NCBI GenBank assembly: GCA_030593665.1
Contig: JAUVGS010000001.1
Span: 1 to 19,595, forward strand
From: Chitinivibrionales bacterium
GTDB lineage: Bacteria > Fibrobacterota > Chitinivibrionia > Chitinivibrionales > JANQEN01
Direction: 5' to 3'
Length of the DNA stretch: 19,595 nucleotides
The notes below the pieces were generated by a model that saw only the letters and a list, made by a program, of their open reading frames with translations, was not told the DNA's origin and did not search any database. Every line of letters begins with the position of its first letter. Position 1 is the stretch's first letter. Both the position numbers and the translations under genes were made by a program. Positions 8,597 through 14,747 of this stretch are shown in pieces.

Positions 8597-9232
8597 TTAT
8601 CTTTTATGTTTATTCTTCCTTAATATAACAACACCTTTTTTCCCGCCAGGAACCCCTCCCTTCAGATAGATAAGACCAGCTTCCTTATCTAAACCAACGA
8701 CTTCAATCCCCTTAACAGTTACCTGTTCATTACCATGTTGTCCTGCCATTTTTACCCCTGGAAATACACGCGCCGGATAGGTACCCGCACCGAGTGATCC
8801 GCGGGCTCTTTTATTCATATTACCATGAGTCATGCGGCCAATACGGAATCCATATCGTTTCACTGTGCCGGTGAATCCACGTCCCTTTGATGTGCTAATT
8901 ACATCAATATACTTTACATCATCAAAAAGCTCTACGCCCACTCGCTGTCCGCACTCGACCTGCTCCTCCGCTGAATCCAGCATAAATTCCCTGGTCACTT
9001 TTGTCGGATCGGATTTATGCTTTTTAAAATGCCCAAGCAACGGCTTCTTCACCCGCTTCTCTGAACAGGCATCAAATCCGAGTTGTACAGCACTGTACCC
9101 GTCATGTTTAACGGTCTTTATCTGCTGCACGATATTGGTTCCCGTCTGAACAATAGTTACCGCAATCGCCTCACCCGAATCTTCGCTAAAAATCCGTGTC
9201 ATGCCTACTTTTTTACCAATCATTCCCTGCAT
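8597..9232 (-). CDS. rplC: 50S ribosomal protein L3
   Basis: L3 is one of the two 50S assembly initiators and reaches toward the peptidyl transferase centre. The 211-residue product has IGKKVGMTRIFSEDSG at the front, GFTGTVKRYGF in the middle and the MAGQHGNEQVTVKG loop; its glutamine corresponds to the residue methylated by PrmB in E. coli. I keep the first ATG (MQGMIGKKVG), since the second ATG would have AGGGA directly against it. The Shine-Dalgarno site is weak (GGAA). The flanking gaps, 84 bp to rpsJ and 63 bp to rplD, are the largest in the cluster. Confidence 0.97.
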   Translation of the reverse strand: MQGMIGKKVGMTRIFSEDSGEAIAVTIVQTGTNIVQQIKTVKHDGYSAVQLGFDACSEKRVKKPLLGHFKKHKSDPTKVTREFMLDSAEEQVECGQRVGVELFDDVKYIDVISTSKGRGFTGTVKRYGFRIGRMTHGNMNKRARGSLGAGTYPARVFPGVKMAGQHGNEQVTVKGIEVVGLDKEAGLIYLKGGVPGGKKGVVILRKNKHKR

Positions 9233-9285
9233 AATTATATTTCCATTCTCAATTTAATACGTTATTACCGGCACTCAAAGCATCC

Positions 9286-9314
9286 ATACAACCGTACACT
9301 TTACCAGTTGTCAA
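9286..9314 (-). promoter_or_regulatory. Possible internal promoter between rpsJ and rplC
   Basis: On the minus strand a perfect -35 hexamer TTGACA (9314-9309) is followed after 17 bases by TTGTAT (9291-9286), which matches the -10 consensus at only three of six positions. It lies in the 84-bp gap between the rpsJ stop and the rplC start, unusually long for this tightly packed cluster. It could provide a second entry point for rplC onward, but the poor -10 makes this tentative. Confidence 0.28.
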
Positions 9315-9316
9315 CA

Positions 9317-9625
9317 TTACACTTTTATTTCAACATCTACACCAGCCGGTAAATCCAGCTTCATCAGAGAATCAACTGTCTGTGGCGTTGATTCAAGAAT
9401 ATCGATCAACCGTTTATGAATACGTGTTTCAAACTGTTCACGCGATTTCTTGTTCACGTGCGGTGATCTGAGTATCGTATAGATACTTTTTTCTGTCGGC
9501 AGCGGAATCGGCCCTGAAATACGTGCGCCGGTTCCCTTTGCTGTCCGGACAATATCTGATGCAGATTTGTCAAGAATGTTATGGTCGAATGATTTCAACC
9601 GGATTCTGATTTTTTCTCCTGGCAA
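9317..9625 (-). CDS. rpsJ: 30S ribosomal protein S10
   Basis: S10 is a 30S head protein that also pairs with NusB in transcription antitermination and links NusG to the ribosome. The 102-residue product begins [20 protein letters not shown] and has [20 protein letters not shown] and the C-terminal [13 protein letters not shown], all diagnostic. The start codon is TTG (9625-9623) with AAGGAG 6 bases upstream; no ATG alternative exists and the N-terminus is canonical. It follows tuf by only 14 bp, so the two are surely cotranscribed. Confidence 0.97.
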   Translation of the reverse strand: MPGEKIRIRLKSFDHNILDKSASDIVRTAKGTGARISGPIPLPTEKSIYTILRSPHVNKKSREQFETRIHKRLIDILESTPQTVDSLMKLDLPAGVDVEIKV

Positions 9626-9639
9626 AATACTCTCCTTAG

Positions 9640-10830
9640 TTATTCAATAATATCAGTGACAACACCGGCACCAACCGTGCGGCCACCCTCACGAATTGCA
9701 AAACGAAGCTCTTTCTCCATCGCTATCGGCGCTATCAACTCGACTGATAAATTCGCATTATCTCCCGGCATGATCATCTCCACACCTTCCGAAAGCTGGA
9801 TCGAACCCGTTATATCGGTCGTACGAAAATAGAACTGAGGACGATACCCATTAAAAAACGGCGTATGACGACCGCCCTCTTCCTTACTTAACACATACAC
9901 CTCTGCCTTGAAATTCCTATGAGGAGTGATAGAACCGGGTTTCGCCAATACCATCCCACGCTCTACCGAAGTCTTATCGATCCCCCGAAGAAGACAGCCT
10001 ACGTTATCTCCTGCCTGCCCCTCATCCAGAAGCTTACGGAACATCTCTACACCGGTCACTACCGTCTTCTGCGTATCATGGATACCCACGATCTCGACAT
10101 CTCCTCCTACCTTCACAATTCCACGCTCTATACGGCCTGTCGCTACTGTCCCACGACCCGTTATGCTGAATATATCCTCTATCGGCATTAAAAAAGGCTT
10201 GTCAACATCACGCGTCGGCTCCGGTATATAGGTATCTATCGCCTCAAGTAATTTATCAATCGAACCTACTCCCATATCACCTTCTTCACCCTCGAGAGCT
10301 TTCAACGCAGACCCATTGATTATTGGAATGTCATCACCCGGAAATTCATACTTCGTTAATAATTCCCGGACCTCCAGCTCAACAAGCTCCAACAACTCAG
10401 GGTCATCTACCATATCAACCTTGTTCATATAAACCACGATATACGGTACACCTACCTGACGGGCTAACAGTATGTGCTCTCGGGTCTGGGGCATCGGGCC
10501 ATCAGCCGCACTCACCACCATAATCGCTCCGTCCATCTGGGCTGCACCGGTCACCATGTTCTTGATATAGTCGGCATGTCCCGGACAGTCAACGTGCGCA
10601 TAGTGCCGATTCTCTGTCTCATACTCCACGTGCGCGGTCGCTATCGTTATACCACGCTCCCGTTCTTCCGGCGCGTTATCGATCTCATCAAACTTTGTGA
10701 ACGTCGCAAACCCTTTCGGCGCCTGACGAAGGGTTATCGCTGCTGTCAAAGTCGTCTTCCCATGATCAACATGACCTATCGTTCCCACATTCACATGTGG
10801 CTTCGAGCGATTAAACTTCTCCTTTGCCAT
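9640..10830 (-). CDS. tuf: Translation elongation factor EF-Tu
   Basis: EF-Tu is the GTPase that delivers aminoacyl-tRNA to the ribosomal A site. The 396-residue product is full length. Visible motifs are G1 GHVDHGKT (residues 19-26), switch I with [17 protein letters not shown]3 DCPGH (81-85, catalytic His85), G4 NKVD (136-139) and G5 GSALK. Domain 2 ([15 protein letters not shown]) and domain 3 ([20 protein letters not shown]) follow. AAGGGG lies 8 bases before the ATG. The helix after G1 reads [10 protein letters not shown], divergent from the common AITxVLAxxG type but without a frame change. It sits between four tRNA genes and rpsJ. Confidence 0.98.
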   Translation of the reverse strand: MAKEKFNRSKPHVNVGTIGHVDHGKTTLTAAITLRQAPKGFATFTKFDEIDNAPEERERGITIATAHVEYETENRHYAHVDCPGHADYIKNMVTGAAQMDGAIMVVSAADGPMPQTREHILLARQVGVPYIVVYMNKVDMVDDPELLELVELEVRELLTKYEFPGDDIPIINGSALKALEGEEGDMGVGSIDKLLEAIDTYIPEPTRDVDKPFLMPIEDIFSITGRGTVATGRIERGIVKVGGDVEIVGIHDTQKTVVTGVEMFRKLLDEGQAGDNVGCLLRGIDKTSVERGMVLAKPGSITPHRNFKAEVYVLSKEEGGRHTPFFNGYRPQFYFRTTDITGSIQLSEGVEMIMPGDNANLSVELIAPIAMEKELRFAIREGGRTVGAGVVTDIIE

Positions 10831-10895
10831 AAAACAGACCCCTTGATAAATGGTACTAAATTTTTATGTTTATATTTTTTATCAATTCCGAAAAA

Positions 10896-10969
10896 AGCCC
10901 AAAATGGGACTCGAACCCATGAACCTCTTCCTTACCAAGGAAGTGCTCTACCTGCTGAGCTATTTGGGC
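10896..10969 (-). tRNA. tRNA-Thr(GGU)
   Basis: A 74-nt cloverleaf: acceptor GCCCAAA with TTTGGGC, D arm GCTC/GAGC with loop AGCAGGTA (G18 G19 present), anticodon stem CTTCC/GGAAG with loop TTGGTAA, and T arm ATGGG/CCCAT with loop TTCGAGT. The anticodon GGT reads ACC and ACU. The 3' CCA is not encoded; a run of T follows the discriminator. It is the last tRNA before tuf, 65 bp upstream of it, as is thrT before tufB in E. coli. Confidence 0.95.
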
Positions 10970-10975
10970 ACAAAG

Positions 10976-11047
10976 AGCGGGCGATGAGACTCGAACCCAC
11001 AACAACCACCTTGGAAGGGTGGAGCTCTACCATTGAGCTACGCCCGC
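10976..11047 (-). tRNA. tRNA-Gly(UCC)
   Basis: A 72-nt cloverleaf: acceptor GCGGGCG with CGCCCGC, D arm GCTC/GAGC with loop AATGGTA, anticodon stem CCACC/GGTGG with loop CTTCCAA, and T loop TTCGAGT. The anticodon TCC reads GGA and GGG. The T stem (GTGGG with CTCAT) contains two G-T wobbles. CCA is not encoded. Only 6 bp separate it from the following tRNA-Thr, so processing from a common transcript is expected. Confidence 0.95.
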
Positions 11048-11060
11048 AATAAAATAAAAA

Positions 11061-11143
11061 TGGGCAGGGGTGGTTTTGAACCACCGTAGGCGTAAGCCAA
11101 TGGATTTACAGTCCATCCCCTTTAACCACTCGGGCACCTACCC
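11061..11143 (-). tRNA. tRNA-Tyr(GUA)
   Basis: An 83-nt class II tRNA with a long variable arm. The acceptor is GGGTAGG paired with CCTGCCC, the anticodon loop is CTGTAAA (anticodon GTA), the variable arm lies around GGCTTACGCC, and the T arm is GGTGG/CCACC with loop TTCAAAA. The discriminator is A, and CCA is not encoded. It lies between the Thr(UGU) and Gly(UCC) genes, the same order as tyrU in E. coli. Confidence 0.95.
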
Positions 11144-11182
11144 AAAAAATTTAAGACCGAACAAAACCGGTCATTTAGCCAC

Positions 11183-11258
11183 TGGAGCCGATGGAGGGAC
11201 TCAAACCCCCGACCGTTCGATTACAAGTCGAATGCTCTATCAGCTGAGCTACATCGGC
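11183..11258 (-). tRNA. tRNA-Thr(UGU), CCA encoded, with A19-U56
   Basis: First tRNA of the array. The cloverleaf has acceptor GCCGATG with CATCGGC, D arm GCTC/GAGC with loop AGCTGATA, anticodon stem TTCGA/TCGAA with loop CTTGTAA (anticodon TGT, reading ACA), and T stem GGGGG/CCCTC with loop TTTGAGT. The discriminator T (11186) is followed by CCA (11185-11183), the only encoded CCA of the four. The D loop has A where G19 is expected and the T loop has T where C56 is expected, a compensated change of the conserved tertiary pair. The two changes together suggest a functional tRNA rather than decay. The promoter is about 38 bp upstream. Confidence 0.93.
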
Positions 11259-11295
11259 AATTTATCGAAAAAAGTTGAAAAATATTCCGCTTAAT

Positions 11296-11323
11296 ATAAT
11301 AATTGCTTTAATAAAGATGTCAA
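11296..11323 (-). promoter_or_regulatory. Promoter for the tRNA-tuf-S10-spc unit
   Basis: On the minus strand, TTGACA (11323-11318, perfect consensus) is followed after 16 bases by TATTAT (11301-11296); an alternative -10, TATATT, lies at 11298-11293. The 22 bases upstream (11345-11324) are almost entirely A and T, like an UP element of strong stable-RNA promoters. The first tRNA begins about 38 bases further on. No equally good promoter is seen before rpsJ, so this site probably drives the four tRNAs, tuf and much of the ribosomal cluster. Confidence 0.7.
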
Positions 11324-11376
11324 AATAAAAATAATATCATAAAGTTACCCGTTTTCAGAATGTTACGTATTGCCGA

Positions 11377-11970
11377 TTAATTCCCTTTAGAAATCTTATC
11401 AATGATCCCATATTTTTTTGCATCATTAGCAGACATGAAATAATCACGATCGGTATCGGATTCAATATCACTGAGTGTTTTACCGGTATGTTGTGCGAGA
11501 ATTTCATTTAATTTCTGCCGTATACGAAGCATTTCTTCAGCTTGAATCTGTATATCTGATGCCGGGCCATACATATTACCTGCAATAAGCGGTTGATGAA
11601 TCATAACCCGCGCATTTTCCCAGGCATACCGCTTACCCTTAGTACCCGAACAGAGGAGCACGGCCCCCATACTCGCGGCCTGCCCCATGCACACGGTACT
11701 GATATCCGACTTCGTATAGCACATCGCGTCATAAATTGCCAAACCCGACGAAATGGCACCACCCGGACTGTTTATATAAATAGCAATATCTTTCTTTTCT
11801 AAACTATCAAAATAGAGAATCTTCTGTACAACCGATTTTGCAACCTCATCATTTATTTCACTCCATAGGAAGATTTCCCTTCTTTCGAGCATACGTTCTT
11901 CAATTTCTCTACCGACAAATGCCCTTTTCATCTGCTCTACAAAATCATTTTCATTCTTCTCTTTTGCCAT
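11377..11970 (-). CDS. clpP: ATP-dependent Clp protease proteolytic subunit ClpP
   Basis: ClpP is the serine peptidase that forms a tetradecameric chamber fed by ClpX or ClpA. The product has 197 residues from the ATG at 11970, chosen because AAAGGAG stands 5 bases before it; an upstream in-frame ATG (12000) lacks such a site. The catalytic triad is complete: Ser100 in GQAASMGA, His125 in VMIHQP and Asp176 at the end of SDTDRD. The oligomer-forming INSPGGAISSG segment is present. It is two residues longer than E. coli ClpP just after the His motif. It is the last gene of an apparent purM-cysS-clpP run, without clpX or tig beside it. No hairpin terminator is evident before the tRNA promoter. 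Confidence 0.97.
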   Translation of the reverse strand: MAKEKNENDFVEQMKRAFVGREIEERMLERREIFLWSEINDEVAKSVVQKILYFDSLEKKDIAIYINSPGGAISSGLAIYDAMCYTKSDISTVCMGQAASMGAVLLCSGTKGKRYAWENARVMIHQPLIAGNMYGPASDIQIQAEEMLRIRQKLNEILAQHTGKTLSDIESDTDRDYFMSANDAKKYGIIDKISKGN

Positions 11971-12025
11971 AATAACTCCTTTGGAGGAAATTATTTCCAT
12001 TAAGACTCTATTCTAAACGATACAT

Positions 12026-13495
12026 TTATGCTTCTACAATACATTCTGTTGTACCATCGGGAAGATCGTTTACCGTAACTCCCAAAGTTCCCAATTCATC
12101 TCGCACCTGATCTGCCCGGGTATAATCCTTTTCTTTACGTGCCTGTTTACGTGCAGAAACCAGTGCTGTGATCCTTTCAATTATCTCATTCGATAATTCC
12201 TCTGATGAGATAACACGGACACCGGACTCTTGCGCCGACTCAGCATGCACAATAATCTTTTCGGGTTCTCCTGAGAAAAGGTTGAGAGCCAGAACGGTAT
12301 CAGCCAGTTCCAATGCTTTCTTTTTATTGCCGGCCGAATATTCTTTATTTCGTAAAATATCCCATACCGCTGCAAGGGCTTTAGGCATATTCAGATCATC
12401 ATAGAGTGCTGCCCAGAATGGCTCCAATATTGCCGTACCAGCGGTCGATTCGGTTTCCATTTCTTTTGATGCAGTCTCCCTTATTACAAGACTTCTAAGA
12501 TTCTTCAAACTATTTACCGCATTCTTGATACTCTCCCATGAGAAATTCAATTGAGACCGGTAATGCCCGGTAAAACAGAATAATCGGTAGGCAAGAGGGT
12601 CTATTTTTCTCTCTTTCATTGAATCAAGTGTAATAAATCCTCCTTTAGACTTAGCCATCTTCCCTTTGTCAAAAACAAGGAATTCTCCATGCACCCAGTA
12701 GCGGACAAACTTTTCACATGTTGCCGCTTCAACCTGAGCAATTTCATTGGTGTGATGAATGCGGATATGATCAGTGCCGCCGCAATGAATATCAACAGGC
12801 TGCGGAAGATATTTCAGGGACATGGCACTACATTCAATATGCCATCCTGGAAAACCGGTACCCCAGGGGCTGTCCCACTCCATCTGCCTCCTTGCATCCT
12901 TAGGGGAGAACTTCCATAAAGCAAAATCAGTTGGATTTTTTTTGTCGCCCATATCCACGCGAGAGCCTGCACGAAGCGAATCAGGGTCAAGCCGTGCGAA
13001 ATCACAATAAGCAGGAAACTTGGTTGTATCAAAGTAAATGCCGTCATCTGTCCGGTAGGTAACGCCGTTTTCCTCCAACTGCTTCACCAGATCTATCATT
13101 TCACTTATATGTTCTGTTGCTTTAGGCCAGATATCTGCATCGAGGATATTAAGATCACGGATATTCTCCATGAATTTTTGAGTATAAAACTCCGCAATCT
13201 CCCAAACCGATTTTCCTTCCCGCAAAGACCCCTTCTCCATTTTATCCTCGCCGGTATCCGCGTCGGAGGTAAGGTGTCCAACATCAGTAATGTTTGCCAC
13301 ATGCTTGACATTATAGCCAAGGGACTGCAAAGTTCTCTTTAGAACATCCTCAAAAATATAGGTTCGTAAGTTGCCAATATGAGCAAAGTTATACACTGTC
13401 GGGCCGCAGCAATACATGCCCACTTCCTGCCGTACAGGTTTAAAGAATTCTTTTTTGCGAGAGAGCGTATTGTAGATTACCAGATTCTTTTCCAT
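12026..13495 (-). CDS. cysS: Cysteinyl-tRNA synthetase
   Basis: This class I enzyme charges tRNA-Cys in the cytoplasm. The 489-residue product has the HIGH-type motif HIGN at 39-42, the zinc-site residues Cys29 or Cys30, Cys222 (WHIECSAM), His247 and Glu251 (in HHTNEIAQ), and the KMSKS-type motif KMAKS at 279-283 with an Ala for Ser exchange. The C-terminal helical and anticodon-binding part contains SARKQARKEKDYTRADQVRD, typical of CysRS. The start ATG has GGAG 10 bases upstream, inside the end of purM; only 4 bp separate the two genes. The 55-bp gap to clpP suggests cotranscription. Confidence 0.97.
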   Translation of the reverse strand: MEKNLVIYNTLSRKKEFFKPVRQEVGMYCCGPTVYNFAHIGNLRTYIFEDVLKRTLQSLGYNVKHVANITDVGHLTSDADTGEDKMEKGSLREGKSVWEIAEFYTQKFMENIRDLNILDADIWPKATEHISEMIDLVKQLEENGVTYRTDDGIYFDTTKFPAYCDFARLDPDSLRAGSRVDMGDKKNPTDFALWKFSPKDARRQMEWDSPWGTGFPGWHIECSAMSLKYLPQPVDIHCGGTDHIRIHHTNEIAQVEAATCEKFVRYWVHGEFLVFDKGKMAKSKGGFITLDSMKERKIDPLAYRLFCFTGHYRSQLNFSWESIKNAVNSLKNLRSLVIRETASKEMETESTAGTAILEPFWAALYDDLNMPKALAAVWDILRNKEYSAGNKKKALELADTVLALNLFSGEPEKIIVHAESAQESGVRVISSEELSNEIIERITALVSARKQARKEKDYTRADQVRDELGTLGVTVNDLPDGTTECIVEA

Positions 13496-13499
13496 GCTT

Positions 13500-14537
13500 T
13501 TAAAACTCCAAAATAACTTTGCTGTTACCTTTTATGACGGTCCCGACAACAAGAGGCTTAAATTCTTTCAATTCTCTGGCTTTGACGACTTCCTGCGTAT
13601 TTGACGCATCAACAATTAGCACCATACCGACTCCCATATTGAATGTCCGGTACATTTCATCATTCTCAACATTGCCGGTATCCTGCAGAAAAGAAAATAT
13701 CGCTTCAGGTTTCCAGGTTTTTGTATCTATAACCGCATCACAGCCTCTGGGGAGAATACGGTCAACATTCTCCTGAAAACCACCTCCTGTTATATGCGCA
13801 CACCCTTTAATCAGTTTTTTTTCCATTAATGAAAGTAAAGGACTATAGGCGATATGTGGTTTCAGTAATTCCTGTCCAAAAGTTTTTCCTGTCCCGGGAA
13901 AGGTATCACTGTATTTCTTTTGAGCAACTTCAGTGACAATCTTTCTGGCAAGGCTGTACCCATTTGTATGCAGGCCGTTTGAACGAAGACCGATAATTGC
14001 ATCACCCACGCAGATAGTACTGCCATCAATAATATTTTTTTCATCGACAATACCGACGATGGTGCCCGCGATATCATACTCACCACTGTTGTAAACCCCC
14101 GGCATCTCTGCAGTTTCGCCGCCGATTAGGACGCAACCTGTTTTTTTACAGGCCCGGGTCAGTCCCTTCATAAACTGTTCCGTCACTTTGGGAGAAAGAA
14201 CACCCGTTCCGATATAGTCAAGAAAGTAGAGCGGCTGAGCGCCTAACACGAGTATATCATCTACACAATGATTAACAATATCCTCGCCGACAGTTTCATG
14301 AATGCCTGTTTCAAAGGCAATTTTCAATTTAGTCCCTACCCCATCAATTGAGGAAACCAGTATTGGCCTATCATATTCTTTAAGCATTGAAACGTCAAAG
14401 AGGCCGCTAAAATGGCCAAATTTCCCTATAACATTCTTTGTATAGGTCGATTTAACCAGCTTCCCGATTCTTTTCTTGGTCTCCGCCCATGCTGAAAGAT
14501 CAACACCGGCATCTGCATAGGTAAGAGGTTCTGGCAT
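13500..14537 (-). CDS. purM: Phosphoribosylformylglycinamidine cyclo-ligase (AIR synthetase)
   Basis: PurM closes the imidazole ring in purine synthesis, converting formylglycinamidine ribonucleotide to aminoimidazole ribonucleotide with ATP. The 345-residue product is of normal length and has DGVGTK (65-70), the VNHCVDDILVLGAQPLYFLD block starting near residue 88, GGETAEMPG (139-147) and LRSNGLHTNGYSLAR. AGGA lies 9 bases before the ATG. A consensus-like TATAAT occurs on the minus strand at 14631-14626, about 90 bases upstream, without a recognisable -35. No other purine genes are adjacent; it appears to lead a mixed housekeeping operon with cysS and clpP. Confidence 0.97.
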   Translation of the reverse strand: MPEPLTYADAGVDLSAWAETKKRIGKLVKSTYTKNVIGKFGHFSGLFDVSMLKEYDRPILVSSIDGVGTKLKIAFETGIHETVGEDIVNHCVDDILVLGAQPLYFLDYIGTGVLSPKVTEQFMKGLTRACKKTGCVLIGGETAEMPGVYNSGEYDIAGTIVGIVDEKNIIDGSTICVGDAIIGLRSNGLHTNGYSLARKIVTEVAQKKYSDTFPGTGKTFGQELLKPHIAYSPLLSLMEKKLIKGCAHITGGGFQENVDRILPRGCDAVIDTKTWKPEAIFSFLQDTGNVENDEMYRTFNMGVGMVLIVDASNTQEVVKARELKEFKPLVVGTVIKGNSKVILEF

Positions 14538-14688
14538 AGTTCAATTTCCTGCTTGTATGAATTTTTTCGGGGTATTAAAATACCATATCTTATAGTGAAA
14601 GCGCTACCAAAATATCTTCGGGTGAATTATAAATCAAGCAGTTCTCATACAGAGTTATGTATGTACATTTTATACTATAAATGGTGGG

Positions 14689-14717
14689 AAAAAAAGATAA
14701 TCGTTCAACTGTGAACG
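14689..14717 (-). terminator. Possible Rho-independent terminator after the helicase gene
   Basis: On the minus strand a 6-bp perfect stem CGTTCA/TGAACG with a 4-base loop (14717-14702) is followed six bases later by a run of seven T (14695-14689). It lies just after the helicase gene and before purM. The stem is short and the spacer to the T run long, so it is only a moderate candidate. Confidence 0.35.
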
Positions 14718-14747
14718 GTCACCAAAAAAAATATCGCATATAAATCA

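Noticed and set aside
10738..10800. Divergent helix after the EF-Tu P-loop ([10 protein letters not shown]) as a local frameshift
   Set aside because: The flanking motifs stay in the same frame and the overall length is the usual one; it is simple divergence.
10474..11052. A 192-codon plus-strand open frame across the start of tuf and two tRNA genes
   Set aside because: It is antisense to tuf and to two clear tRNAs and has no recognisable motif; a shadow of strongly biased coding sequence.
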